Shown here: one piece after another, positions 1 through 11,998 of the stretch | Layout of the letters: the number at the start of each line of letters is the position of its first letter | Position numbering within the stretch: the stretch's first letter is position 1 | NCBI RefSeq assembly: GCF_947255005.1 | Contig: NZ_CAMYFI010000027.1 | Span: 1-32,536, forward strand | DNA length: 32,536 nt | Direction of reading: 5' to 3' | Source: an uncultured Tessaracoccus sp. | GTDB lineage: Bacteria > Actinomycetota > Actinomycetes > Propionibacteriales > Propionibacteriaceae | The notes under the pieces: generated by a model | The model's input: only the letters and a program-made list of their open reading frames with translations | Told to the model about the DNA's origin: nothing | Database searches by the model: none | Made by a program: the position numbers and the translations under genes

Positions 1-2718
<2,718 letters not shown>

Positions 2719-2726
<8 letters not shown>

Positions 2727-4638
2727 TCCGGCCAGTTACCGTCCGCGCACGTCGGACATCCCCACCTCGCCGGGCGTGTACCGGTTCTTCGATTCCTTCG
2801 GCAACGTCATCTACGTCGGCAAGGCGAAGAACCTCCGCAACCGTCTGAGCTCATATTTCGTCGACCTCGAGAACAAGCACTTCCGTACCCAAACCATGGT
2901 GCGCACCGCGGCTCGCGTCGACTGGACCGTCGTCGGCAGCGAGGTGGAGGCGCTTCAGCTGGAGTACACGTGGATCCAGCAGTTCGATCCGCGCTTCAAC
3001 GTGAAGTATCGCGACGATAAGTCGTACCCCTGGCTTGCGGTCACGTGGAGTGAGGAGTTTCCCCGTGTCATGGTGGGGCGCGGCGCGAAGAAACGCGGCA
3101 CAAGATACTTCGGCCCCTACGGGCAGGCGTGGGCAATCCGCGACACGCTCGACCTTCTGCTGCGTGTATTCCCGATGCGCTCGTGCTCCAAAGGAGTGTT
3201 CGACGGAGCACGCCGCTCCGGGCGCGCCTGCCTGCTAGGAGACATCGGCAAATGTTCCGCGCCCTGCATCGGGCGCGTCTCCGCTGAGGAACACCGCGAG
3301 ATCGCGGGCGAGCTGATGGCCTTCATGGGTGGCAGAACGGGCGATGTGATTGGGCGGGTTGAACGCGCCATGTACGACGCGTCCGCCGACCTCAACTTCG
3401 AGCGCGCCGCCACGCTACGTGACGCACTGGACGCGATGAAGAAGGTGCAGGAGAAGCAAGCTGTCGTGTTCAACGACGGCAAGCGCGCTGACGTCGTCGG
3501 GTTCGCGGAAGACCCAACCCAGGTGGCCGTCCAGGTGTTCCACGTGGTCGGAGGCAAGATTCTCGGTGAGCGTGGCTGGGTGGCGGATCGCTTAGACGAC
3601 CGACCGATCACGGAGCTCGTCGAGGCGTTCATCGCCCAGCTCTACGCCGCCGACGACGCCGATATTCCACCGACGGTGTACACCTCCGTCGAGGCCGAAC
3701 CCGCCGTCGCGGAGCTGCTCACCGCCCGGCGAGGGGCGAGGGTGGAGGTGCGCGTGCCGCTGCGGGGAGAGAAGCGGCGGCTGCTGGATACCGTCGTGAA
3801 GAACGCAGAACTCGCGCTGGAGCAATACAAACGCAAACGCTCGACGGACCTCACCACCCGCAACCGTGCCCTCGAAGAGATCGAGGAGGCCCTGGGCCTG
3901 CCAGCGCCGCCGCTCAGGATCGAGTGCTACGACATCTCGCACACGATGGGCCAGGAAGTCGTCGGCTCCATGGTGGTGTTCGAGGACGGGCTGGCGCGCA
4001 ATTCCGAATACCGACGCTTCCTCATTAAGGGTTTCGAGGGCTCCGACGATGTCCGCGCCATCCGCGAGGTGCTCACCCGCCGACTGCGGAGGCTGAAAGA
4101 CAACGAAGCCGACGATCTGGTCGATGCGACGACGGGGGTGGCCAAGCGCTTCGCGTATGCGCCGTCCCTCATCATTGTCGACGGCGGGGCGCCGCAGGTG
4201 GCGGCTGCGGCGAAGGTGCTGGAGGAGTTCGGGCTGAGCGAGGACATCGCGTTGTGCGGGCTCGCGAAACGGCTGGAAGAGGTATGGCTGCCGGGGGAGG
4301 AGTACCCGCTGATTCTTCCTCGCACCTCCGACGGCCTGTACCTCATGCAGCGCGCCCGCGACGAGGCACACCGGTTCGCGATCACCTTCCACCGGCAACG
4401 ACGGGGCAAGGCGTTGATCGACTCCATCCTCGACGGCGTGCCCGGCCTGGGTGACGTCCGCCGCAAGGCGCTCATGAAGTACTTCGGCAGCGTGAAGAAG
4501 CTGCGTGCCGCCACCGTCGACGAAATCGACGAGGTGCCCGGCATCGGGCCTGCGCTGGCGAAGGCCATCCACGACGTGGTGCAGGCTTCCGGCGGCGAGG
4601 CGATCAACCTCACCACGGGCGAGGTAACGGAAACGTGA
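2719..4638 (+). CDS. uvrC: UvrABC excinuclease subunit C
   Basis: UvrC makes both incisions flanking a lesion in the UvrB-DNA complex. The 639-residue product has the full architecture: an N-terminal GIY-YIG nuclease (GVYRFFDSFGNVIYVGKAKN, residues 19-38) for the 3' cut; a UVR motif for UvrB contact (around NFERAATLRDALDAMKK, about residues 218-240); an RNase H-like endonuclease domain for the 5' cut, with RIECYDISHTMGQEVVGS near residue 401 (Asp405 the likely metal ligand); and two C-terminal helix-hairpin-helix motifs (GVPGLGDVRRKAL, EVPGIGPALAKAI). The ATG lies inside the end of uvrA (ATGGCTGA). Length and motifs are normal and nothing appears broken. Confidence 0.98.
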
Positions 4639-4660
4639 GGGCGTCACACATACGACGCCC
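4639..4660 (+). terminator. Hairpin after uvrC
   Basis: Immediately after the uvrC stop, GGGCGTC and GACGCCC form a perfect 7-bp stem around an 8-nt loop. There is no T-tract, as is common in high-GC actinobacteria. It separates the uvr genes from the biotin-transport operon and is probably a terminator. Confidence 0.5.
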
Positions 4661-4665
4661 CCGGT

Positions 4666-4704
4666 TTGAACACTATTCAACCGGTGGTGTTGAATGCTGT
4701 TCAG
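4666..4704 (+). promoter_or_regulatory. Tandem palindromes upstream of bioY, candidate biotin-responsive operator
   Basis: Two copies of a 15-bp palindrome TTGAA-N5-TTCA(A/G) lie at 4666-4680 and 4690-4704, centres 24 bp apart, 24-62 bp before the bioY start. Written from the inside they read TGAAY-N3-RTTCA, close to the palindrome TGAAC-N3-GTTAC known for the TetR-type biotin repressor BioQ of actinobacteria. Binding by a BioQ-like repressor is inferred from this similarity and from the downstream biotin transporter; no regulator gene is in the window. Confidence 0.5.
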
Positions 4705-4727
4705 CCAATGTCCTAAAGGAGAGACGC

Positions 4728-5327
4728 ATGTCTGATGCTCCGGCCCCCACGCAGTCTGCCACACGTACCTTTGAGGCCAACGACATCGCCTACATCGCCG
4801 TGTTCGCCGCGCTCATCGCAGCACTGTCGGTGATGCCCGCGATCCCCGTCGGTAGCCTGGGTGTTCCCATCACGCTGCAGACGCTGGGCGTCACCCTCAC
4901 CGCGCTGGTGCTCGGGCCATGGCGAGGCACAGCGGCCGTGGCGCTCTACCTACTAATGGGTACTGCGGGCCTTCCAGTTTTCGCCAAGGGCAAGGCTGGG
5001 CTCGCACCCTGGTTTGGGCCGACGGTTGGCTATCTCATTGCCTTCGTGGTGTGCACCATCGTGGTGGGTCTCATCTCTCGACGCATCCTGCGCAACGGGC
5101 TCGAGAAACTCACCTGGCTGTGGCTGACGCTCACCGTCGTTGCCTGTCGAATACTCATCATGTACCCGCTCGGCACCCTCGGCATGGCGATCACCCTCAA
5201 GAAGCCGTTCACGAGCCTGCTCGCAGCGGACCTCGTCTTCTGGCCCGGTGACCTGCTCAAGACCATCGTCGCAGTGGTGGTTGCGCTGGCGATCTTCAAA
5301 GCCTTCCCGAGACTCATGCACCGATGA
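4728..5327 (+). CDS. bioY: Biotin ECF transporter substrate-binding component BioY
   Basis: BioY is the S-component of the biotin ECF importer: a six-helix membrane protein that binds biotin and docks on the energizing module. The 199-residue product has the family pattern: several hydrophobic helices, the loop IPVGSLGVPITLQTLGVTL near residue 45, GTAGLPVF, GPTVGYLIAF and the C-terminal FWPGDLLKTIVAVVVAL. The ATG at 4728 is chosen over an in-frame GTG at 4635 because it follows an AAAGGAG site (4715-4721) and the extra N-terminus would run through the hairpin and palindromes. Its TGA overlaps the ATPase start (ATGA), so three genes form one operon. Confidence 0.96.
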   Translation: MSDAPAPTQSATRTFEANDIAYIAVFAALIAALSVMPAIPVGSLGVPITLQTLGVTLTALVLGPWRGTAAVALYLLMGTAGLPVFAKGKAGLAPWFGPTVGYLIAFVVCTIVVGLISRRILRNGLEKLTWLWLTLTVVACRILIMYPLGTLGMAITLKKPFTSLLAADLVFWPGDLLKTIVAVVVALAIFKAFPRLMHR

Positions 5328-6019
5328 TCGAGCTCAGCGACGTTCGGCTGTGCGTACCTCCGCTGCGGCAGGGCGACCCTGAGCGGGTGCTCCTCGACGA
5401 CATCTCGCTGGAGCTTTCCGAGCGGCGCATCGTCGTGATCGGGGCGAATGGTTCTGGGAAGTCCACACTGCTGCGTCTGCTCAACGGGCTTCGGCTACCG
5501 ACGAGCGGGACGGTCACCGTCGATGGCCACGACACCGCGAAAGCGGGCAAGCAGGTACGCAAACTCGTCGGCTTCATCTTCACCGACCCGCTTTCGCAGC
5601 TGCTCATGTCCACACCCATCGAGGACATCGAGCTCAGCCTGCGCGGTGTCATCAAATCGAAGACGGAACGTCTCGCTCGCGCCCAAGAACTGCTCGACGC
5701 CCGGGGGATCGGAGGTGTCGCGCACCAATCCATCTACGATCTCTCGGGCGGAGAGCGTCAACTCGTCGCGCTCACGAGCGTGCTCGCTGTATCCCCCACC
5801 GTGGTGGTGGCCGACGAGCCGACGACGCTCCTCGACCTCCGCAACAAGCGCGCCCTCCGGGGAGTATTTGAGCAGCTCGACCAGCAACTCATTTTCTCGA
5901 CGCACGATCTCGACTTCGCGCTGCTCGCCGAGCGAGCCCTCGTCGTGGAGGACGGCCGAATTGTTGCCGACGACGACCCTGCCGCCGCGGTCGCTTATTA
6001 CAAGGCGCGCATGCAGTGA
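5324..6019 (+). CDS. bioM: Biotin ECF transporter ATPase (BioM / EcfA type)
   Basis: Cytoplasmic ABC ATPase that powers biotin uptake. The 231-residue product has Walker A GANGSGKST (residues 40-48), the signature LSGGERQ (140-146), Walker B VVVADEP (160-166) and the H-loop region FSTHDLDFALL. It starts in a 4-bp ATGA overlap with bioY and ends in a GTGA overlap with the next gene. Only one ATPase gene is present, as in BioMNY systems where the ATPase acts as a homodimer, unlike group II ECF systems with two different ATPases. The substrate assignment rests on linkage to bioY. Confidence 0.93.
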   Translation: MIELSDVRLCVPPLRQGDPERVLLDDISLELSERRIVVIGANGSGKSTLLRLLNGLRLPTSGTVTVDGHDTAKAGKQVRKLVGFIFTDPLSQLLMSTPIEDIELSLRGVIKSKTERLARAQELLDARGIGGVAHQSIYDLSGGERQLVALTSVLAVSPTVVVADEPTTLLDLRNKRALRGVFEQLDQQLIFSTHDLDFALLAERALVVEDGRIVADDDPAAAVAYYKARMQ

Positions 6020-6666
6020 ACGTGCACGCGAGCCTCCTCGGCATCTATCAGCCCGGCGACGGGTGGCTGTTCCGCATCGGCGTCGGTTGGAAATATCTGC
6101 TGCTCATCAGCGTGACGCTACCGACGTTCATCATGGGCACGTGGTGGATGACAGCGCTGGCGCTCGCCGTCGTGTTAGTGCTGCTGCGCACATCGGGTGT
6201 CACCTTCCGCCGTGCGCTCGACATCGGTTGGATGCTGTGGATCTTACTCGCCGGCATCGCGGTATTTCAGCTCATCACACTGCGCCCGCTGCTCGCGTTC
6301 ATCACCACCGGCAACCTGCTCGTCGCAGTGCTCGCCTCCCGGATGCTCACGCTCACCACCAGCACGCCCGATTTGCTCGACGCGTTGGTGCGTGGGCTCT
6401 CGCCGCTGCGGCGGGTGGGGGTGAACGTGGACCAGATTGCGCTTACCGTCGCCATCATGGTGCGCTCCATTCCCTACTTACTTGGCTCGTTCCAAACCTC
6501 CCGCGACGCCGCCCGTGCACGGGGGAGAGGCAGCAACCTCGTCTCGTTGCTCGTGCCGACGCTGGTGGACGCCGTCTCGTATGCGCAGCGCACGGGAGAT
6601 GCGGTGCATGCGCGCGGGCTCGCTGAGAACGAAACTGAGATCGCGCCTGCGGCCCCGGCGCCGTAG
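6016..6666 (+). CDS. bioN: Biotin ECF transporter transmembrane component (BioN / EcfT type)
   Basis: EcfT-type integral membrane scaffold linking BioY to the ATPase. The 216-residue protein has four or five hydrophobic stretches in its first 125 residues, then a cytoplasmic region with two Ala-Arg-Gly motifs (DAARARGRG and DAVHARGLA), the coupling motifs by which EcfT proteins contact the ATPases. It starts with GTG in a 4-bp overlap with the ATPase stop, completing a tightly coupled bioYMN operon. The last residues are a short Ala/Pro tail. Confidence 0.92.
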   Translation: MNVHASLLGIYQPGDGWLFRIGVGWKYLLLISVTLPTFIMGTWWMTALALAVVLVLLRTSGVTFRRALDIGWMLWILLAGIAVFQLITLRPLLAFITTGNLLVAVLASRMLTLTTSTPDLLDALVRGLSPLRRVGVNVDQIALTVAIMVRSIPYLLGSFQTSRDAARARGRGSNLVSLLVPTLVDAVSYAQRTGDAVHARGLAENETEIAPAAPAP

Positions 6667-6716
6667 CGGCGCTGGACAAAGGCGAGGAGAAAGCCGCCGT
6701 CGCAGGCGAAGGCAGA

Positions 6717-6722
6717 TAAGGT
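6717..6722 (+). promoter_or_regulatory. Candidate -10 box for leaderless rapZ
   Basis: TAAGGT fits the actinobacterial -10 pattern TANNNT and ends 7 nt before the rapZ ATG at 6730, so a transcript would start at or beside the start codon. There is no Shine-Dalgarno sequence at a normal distance and no clear -35 hexamer. Confidence 0.4.
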
Positions 6723-6729
6723 TGAGCGC

Positions 6730-7584
6730 ATGGTGAGTGAAGTTGCGATCATTACGGGGCTGTCTGGAGCAGGCCGACGCACCGCCGCGCACGCGATGGA
6801 AGACCTCGGTTGGTACGTGGTCGACAACCTGCCTCCCGTCATGCTGCCCTCTCTCGCCGACACCATCACTGGCTTCGGCATCGATCGCCTCGCAGTCGTG
6901 GCTGACGTGCGAACCCGCGTGTTCTTCGAGCAACTTCCTGAAGCCATCGAGCGTCTCCGCCGCCAGACCCGGAAGCTCGCCCTCGTGTATTTGGAAGCAG
7001 ACGATGATGTGATCGTCCAACGCCAGGAATCCAACCGCCGCCCGCTCCCGTTGCAAGGCGAGGGCAGGCTCATGGATGGCATCACCAAAGAGCGCCACCT
7101 CATGGCAGATCTCCGAGCGCGCGCTGACATCGTCGTCGACACCTCGAGGCTGAGCGCCAGGCAGCTTGTTCAGCGCATCGCGAACCACTTTGGCAGCGAC
7201 ACCACCGACGCCCTCAGCGTGTCCATCATGAGCTTCGGCTTCAAGCATGGGCTTCCGATTGATGCCGACCTCGTGTTCGACGTGCGCTTCCTGCCCAATC
7301 CATTTTGGATTCCGGAACTACGCCCCAAGACGGGCCTCAGCCGCGACGTCGCAGCCTACGTGCTCAAGTTTGATGCCGCGCAAGAAATGCTCGACAACAT
7401 GATGGCGGTCATTCGCACCACCTCGCCCGGCTACCTCAACGAAGGCAAGCGGCAGGTGACGCTCGCCATCGGTTGCACGGGAGGCAAGCACCGTTCCACT
7501 GCCATGAGCGAGGAACTCAAGGGACGACTGACCGAAGCGGGCGTGATGTGCACGGTCATGCACCGTGATCTGGGGAAGGAGTGA
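6730..7584 (+). CDS. rapZ: RNase adapter protein RapZ / YvcJ-family P-loop protein
   Basis: RapZ/YvcJ proteins are P-loop nucleotide-binding proteins. In enterobacteria RapZ guides RNase E to the glmZ small RNA; the actinobacterial role is less clear. The 284-residue product has the N-terminal P-loop GLSGAGRRTAAHAMEDLGW, the motif VVDNLPPVMLP, and the conserved C-terminal half with SFGFKHGLP, FDVRFLPNPFW and IGCTGGKHRS. The Walker A lysine position is Arg, as is usual in actinobacterial members (GxSGAGR). It sits in the conserved rapZ-yvcK-whiA cluster; its stop overlaps the upstream possible start of yvcK. Confidence 0.95.
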   Translation: MVSEVAIITGLSGAGRRTAAHAMEDLGWYVVDNLPPVMLPSLADTITGFGIDRLAVVADVRTRVFFEQLPEAIERLRRQTRKLALVYLEADDDVIVQRQESNRRPLPLQGEGRLMDGITKERHLMADLRARADIVVDTSRLSARQLVQRIANHFGSDTTDALSVSIMSFGFKHGLPIDADLVFDVRFLPNPFWIPELRPKTGLSRDVAAYVLKFDAAQEMLDNMMAVIRTTSPGYLNEGKRQVTLAIGCTGGKHRSTAMSEELKGRLTEAGVMCTVMHRDLGKE

Positions 7585-7589
7585 GCGAC

Positions 7590-8546
7590 GTGGATACGAC
7601 GCCAGGGCCCAACGTCGTCGCCCTCGGTGGTGGGCATGGGCTTGCCGCCAGCCTGAGGGCGCTGCGCAAGGTGACGCAACGGCTCACCGCGATCGTGACG
7701 GTCGCCGACGACGGCGGGTCGTCGGGGCGACTTCGCGACGAGTTCGACATCCTTCCGCCGGGTGATCTGCGCATGGCGCTCGCGGCGTTGTGCTCCGACG
7801 ACGATGCGGGCAGCACCTGGGCCAAGGTGCTGCAAGCGCGTTTCCGAGGCGACGGACCCCTCGCGGGCCACGCTATCGGCAACCTGCTGATCGCCGGGTT
7901 GTGGCAGCAGCTGGGCGACGAACTGGCGGCCCTCGACATGGTGGGGGACCTCCTGGGCGTGGAGGGTCGCGTCATTCCGATGAGCACGGTGCCGTTGGAA
8001 ATTGAGGCCGACGTGCTGGGCCTAGATCCGTTTGCGCCTGACGAGATCAACACCCTGATTGGGCAAGCGAGCGTAGCGAAGGCGCACGCTGAGGTGCGGC
8101 GCGTGCGGTTGGTGCCCCAAGAGCCCCCGGCCTACCCGAGTGCGTTGGAGGCCGTCAGCCACGCCGACGCAATCGTGTTGGGGCCTGGGTCGTGGTTTAC
8201 CTCCGTGATTCCGCACCTGTTGGTACCTCAACTGTGCGATGCTCTCATGGCCGCGCGGGCTCAACGTATTCTCGTATTCAATATCGCACCACGTGATGAG
8301 ACGGCGGGCATGAGCGCCGGACGACACCTTGAAGTCCTTGCAGAGCACGCCCCCGAGCTACGGCTCGACGCCGTGATCGCGGATGCGGGGTTCGCTCAAA
8401 GGGATCCACACATGGCAGACTACGTGCGGGCGCTCGGAGCGGAACTCGTCGTGGCGGATGTCGCCTCACGCGACGGGACGCCGACGCATGATCCGGATCG
8501 ACTTGCCGCAGTATTCGCCGAGGTGATTGGGCAAGGGAAGAGGTGA
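7590..8546 (+). CDS. yvcK: YvcK/GlmR family protein (CofD-like fold)
   Basis: YvcK (GlmR, CuvA) binds UDP-sugars and influences cell-wall precursor supply and carbon-source-dependent growth in Gram-positives. The product shows the family motifs NVVALGGGHGLAASLRAL at the N-terminus, TVADDGGSSGRLRDEF, LPPGDLRMAL, GHAIGNLLI and GPGSWFTSVIPHLL. Two GTG codons are possible: 7581, in a 4-bp overlap with rapZ, and 7590. The site GGAAGGAG (7574-7581) is well spaced only for 7590, so that is used (318 residues); with 7581 the protein gains three residues. Confidence 0.94.
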   Translation: MDTTPGPNVVALGGGHGLAASLRALRKVTQRLTAIVTVADDGGSSGRLRDEFDILPPGDLRMALAALCSDDDAGSTWAKVLQARFRGDGPLAGHAIGNLLIAGLWQQLGDELAALDMVGDLLGVEGRVIPMSTVPLEIEADVLGLDPFAPDEINTLIGQASVAKAHAEVRRVRLVPQEPPAYPSALEAVSHADAIVLGPGSWFTSVIPHLLVPQLCDALMAARAQRILVFNIAPRDETAGMSAGRHLEVLAEHAPELRLDAVIADAGFAQRDPHMADYVRALGAELVVADVASRDGTPTHDPDRLAAVFAEVIGQGKR

Positions 8547-8554
8547 ACGGGCCG

Positions 8555-9538
8555 ATGGCCTTGACCCAGAAACTCAAGTCTGAGCTGTCCGCAGTACACA
8601 TCCCGCAATCCAGTGCGCGAGCGGCGGAAGCCATCGCCATGCTTCGCTTCGGCGGCGGTTTACATCTAGTCGCGGGCAAGATCGTTGTCGAGGCCGAACT
8701 CGATTCCGCTGCGGCAGCACGTCGGTTGAGCACAGTCATCACGGACCTGTGGGACTGCTCATCGGAACTCGTGGTGATTAATCCTTCCGGTATTCATCGC
8801 AACCCGCGCTACACCATCCGCGTCGTTGCCGACGGCGAACGTCTGGCCAGGCTCACCGGGCTTGTCGATCATAAGCGCCGCCCCGTACGAGGGCTTCCAC
8901 CGAAGGTGGTTGCGGGATCTGTCATCGACGCGACGGCGGTGTGGCGCGGTGCATTCTTAGCGCGTGGTTCACTGACCGAACCCGGTCGCTCCATGGGGCT
9001 CGAAGTCACCTGCCCCGGCGCAGAAGCGGCGCTCGCCCTCGTCGGGGCGGGGCGGAGACTCGGGATCACGGCGAAGTCGAGGGAATCCCGCAACCAGACC
9101 CGCGTCCAACTGCGCGACGGCGAGGCGATCGCTGAACTGCTGACGCGCATGGGCGCCCAGGAAGTGCGCCTGCTCTGGGAGGAGCGCAGGATGCGCCGCG
9201 AAGTTCGCGCGCAAGCGCACCGGCTGGCAAACTTCGACGACGCGAACCTTCGACGCTCCGTGCGCGCTGCAGTGGCGGCGAGCACGCGGGTGCAGCGGGC
9301 CCTTGAGATTCTTGGTGACGACGTGCCGGAACATTTGCGCGTCGCGGGGATGCTGCGTATCGAACACCGCCAGGCCAGCTTGGAAGAGCTCGGCAAGTTG
9401 CACGATCCGCCGCTCACGAAGGATGCCGTCGCGGGGCGTATTCGACGGCTGCTGTCGACCGCTGACAAGGCTGCGAAGGAACAAGGCATACCCGACACCG
9501 AGGCGTCGCTGCCCCCAGATCTGCGCGACAGCGATTAG
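8555..9538 (+). CDS. whiA: Sporulation/division regulator WhiA
   Basis: WhiA is a DNA-binding protein that activates developmental and cell-division genes in Streptomyces and is conserved in non-sporulating Gram-positives. The 327-residue product has the N-terminal LAGLIDADG-like fold (around RAAEAIAMLRFGGGLHLVAG and GAFLARGSLTEPGRSMGLEV) and a C-terminal helix-turn-helix domain (ASLEELGKLHDPPLTKDAVA and following). The ATG at 8555 is preferred over the overlapping GTG at 8543 because MALTQKLKSEL matches the usual WhiA start and the purine-rich site GGGAAGAGG is better placed for it. It is the third gene of the conserved rapZ-yvcK-whiA cluster. Confidence 0.95.
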   Translation: MALTQKLKSELSAVHIPQSSARAAEAIAMLRFGGGLHLVAGKIVVEAELDSAAAARRLSTVITDLWDCSSELVVINPSGIHRNPRYTIRVVADGERLARLTGLVDHKRRPVRGLPPKVVAGSVIDATAVWRGAFLARGSLTEPGRSMGLEVTCPGAEAALALVGAGRRLGITAKSRESRNQTRVQLRDGEAIAELLTRMGAQEVRLLWEERRMRREVRAQAHRLANFDDANLRRSVRAAVAASTRVQRALEILGDDVPEHLRVAGMLRIEHRQASLEELGKLHDPPLTKDAVAGRIRRLLSTADKAAKEQGIPDTEASLPPDLRDSD

Positions 9539-9562
9539 AGCACAGTTTCTCGAGCCTCGAGC

Positions 9563-9590
9563 TTGTCCATCTGATCGATGGGGCTAGGAT
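9563..9590 (+). promoter_or_regulatory. Candidate promoter for gap
   Basis: TTGTCC (9563-9568) and TAGGAT (9585-9590) lie 16 bp apart in the 136-bp whiA-gap spacer and resemble housekeeping sigma hexamers. This would give a 5' leader of about 75-80 nt before gap, which contains GC-rich inverted segments near 9620-9640. Confidence 0.45.
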
Positions 9591-9674
9591 AAAGCTGTAC
9601 GCCAAGGCGCAAAACGCTGCCCGGGATTCCGCCCGGCGGGGTGAGCGCAAGTGAACTGAAGGGTATCCATTCAT

Positions 9675-10676
<1,002 letters not shown>

Positions 10677-10707
10677 TCGTTCAGCCACCCATGCACTGAC
10701 AGGTGTT

Positions 10708-10739
10708 GGCCCCGTACTCCCTGCAAGGGGTGCGGGGCC
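10708..10739 (+). terminator. Strong stem-loop between gap and pgk
   Basis: GGCCCCGTACTCC and GGGGTGCGGGGCC form a 13-bp stem (two G-U pairs) with a 6-nt loop CTGCAA, followed by TTCACTTC. The shape fits an intrinsic or attenuating terminator after gap. pgk starts 49 bp later with its own AAAGGA site. Confidence 0.65.
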
Positions 10740-10787
10740 TTCACTTCATCCCCCGTTGTTCTTCCGATCTGAAAGGAACCAAACTCC

Positions 10788-11996
10788 GTGAAGACCATCG
10801 ATGAACTCGATGTCGCAGGCAAGCGGGTGCTCATCCGCTGCGACTTCAACGTGCCGCTCGACGGCGATGTCATCACCGACGACGGCCGCATCCGCGCTGC
10901 GCTGCCCACGCTCAACAAGCTGGTGGAGGCCGGCGCTCGCGTCGTCATCATGGCGCACCTTGGACGCCCGAAGGGCCAAGTCAACCCCAAGTACTCGCTC
11001 GCCCCCGTCGCGAAGCGCCTCGGCGAGCTGCTTGGCAAGGACGTGAAGCTGGCCACCGACGTCGTCGGCGAATCGGCGAAGGCCACTGTCGATTCCCTCA
11101 CCGACGGTGATGTCGCCCTTCTCGAGAACGTGCGCTACGAGCCTGGCGAAGAGTCGAAGGACGAGAACGAGCGCAAGGCGCTGGCGGAGCAGTACGCGGC
11201 ATTCGGCGACGTGTTCGTCTCCGACGGGTTCGGCGTCGTGCACCGCAAGCAGGCTTCCGTCTACGACGTGGCCAAACTGCTCCCGAACGCCGCAGGCTAC
11301 CTCGTCGGCAAGGAAGTCGAGGTGCTGCGCGGTGTCACCGAGCATCCGGCGCGCCCGTTTGTCGTCGTTCTCGGCGGTGCCAAGGTGGCCGACAAGCTCG
11401 CTGTCATCGACAACCTGCTGAAGGTTGCTGACACGGTGATCGTGGGCGGTGGCATGGCGTACACCTTCCTCAAAGCGGAGGGTAAGGAGATTGGCAACTC
11501 CCTGGTTGACGAAGCCAACATCGATACCTGCGCCGGGTACATTCAGCAGGCTAAGGACGCTGGCAAGCAACTGCTGCTGCCCGTCGACTCCCGCGTGGCG
11601 GAAGGCATGGACTTCGACGCCCGCACCGTCGACGGAGAGGTGAGCGTCGTCTCGGCGGATGCCATCCCCGCGGGCTACATGGGCCTGGACATCGGCCCTG
11701 AGACCGAGCAGCTGTTCGCCGACACCATCAAGGGTGCCAAGACCGTCTTCTGGAACGGCCCCATGGGTGTGTTCGAGATCGAGGCGCTGTCGCACGGCAC
11801 CGCCGCGGTAGCCAAGGCGCTCGCGGAGTCCGACGCATTCAGCGTGATCGGTGGCGGCGACTCCGCTGCTGCGGTGCGCGCGCTCGGGCATGCCGACGAC
11901 GAATTCGGCCACATTTCCACCGGTGGCGGCGCATCCCTCGAGTTCCTCGAGGGCAAGGAACTGCCCGGTATTGCAGTACTAGAAGAGGAGAAGTGA
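10788..11996 (+). CDS. pgk: Phosphoglycerate kinase
   Basis: Transfers phosphate from 1,3-bisphosphoglycerate to ADP in the first ATP-yielding step of glycolysis. The 402-residue product has the N-terminal substrate motif RCDFNVPLDG (residues 18-27), MAHLGRPKG, the nucleotide-side LGGAKVADKLAVI and the C-terminal GGGDSAAAVRALG (about 355-367), all normal for the family. The GTG start at 10788 follows GAAAGGAACC. The TGA is 2 bp before the tpiA ATG, so the two genes are cotranscribed. Confidence 0.98.
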   Translation: MKTIDELDVAGKRVLIRCDFNVPLDGDVITDDGRIRAALPTLNKLVEAGARVVIMAHLGRPKGQVNPKYSLAPVAKRLGELLGKDVKLATDVVGESAKATVDSLTDGDVALLENVRYEPGEESKDENERKALAEQYAAFGDVFVSDGFGVVHRKQASVYDVAKLLPNAAGYLVGKEVEVLRGVTEHPARPFVVVLGGAKVADKLAVIDNLLKVADTVIVGGGMAYTFLKAEGKEIGNSLVDEANIDTCAGYIQQAKDAGKQLLLPVDSRVAEGMDFDARTVDGEVSVVSADAIPAGYMGLDIGPETEQLFADTIKGAKTVFWNGPMGVFEIEALSHGTAAVAKALAESDAFSVIGGGDSAAAVRALGHADDEFGHISTGGGASLEFLEGKELPGIAVLEEEK

Positions 11997-11998
11997 TC

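Noticed and set aside
4635..4727. GTG start for bioY overlapping uvrC
   Set aside because: It would translate through the hairpin and palindromes; the ATG at 4728 has AAAGGAG upstream.
3592..4764. 390-codon minus-strand frame opposite uvrC
   Set aside because: uvrC is fully supported on the other strand, and this frame has no family features.
6730..6800. RapZ P-loop with Arg for Lys as an inactivating mutation
   Set aside because: Arg at this position is usual in actinobacterial RapZ-like proteins and the rest of the protein is intact.
10708..10739. gap-pgk hairpin as a riboswitch
   Set aside because: It is a simple stem with a 6-nt loop and no conserved aptamer features; a terminator or attenuator explains it.
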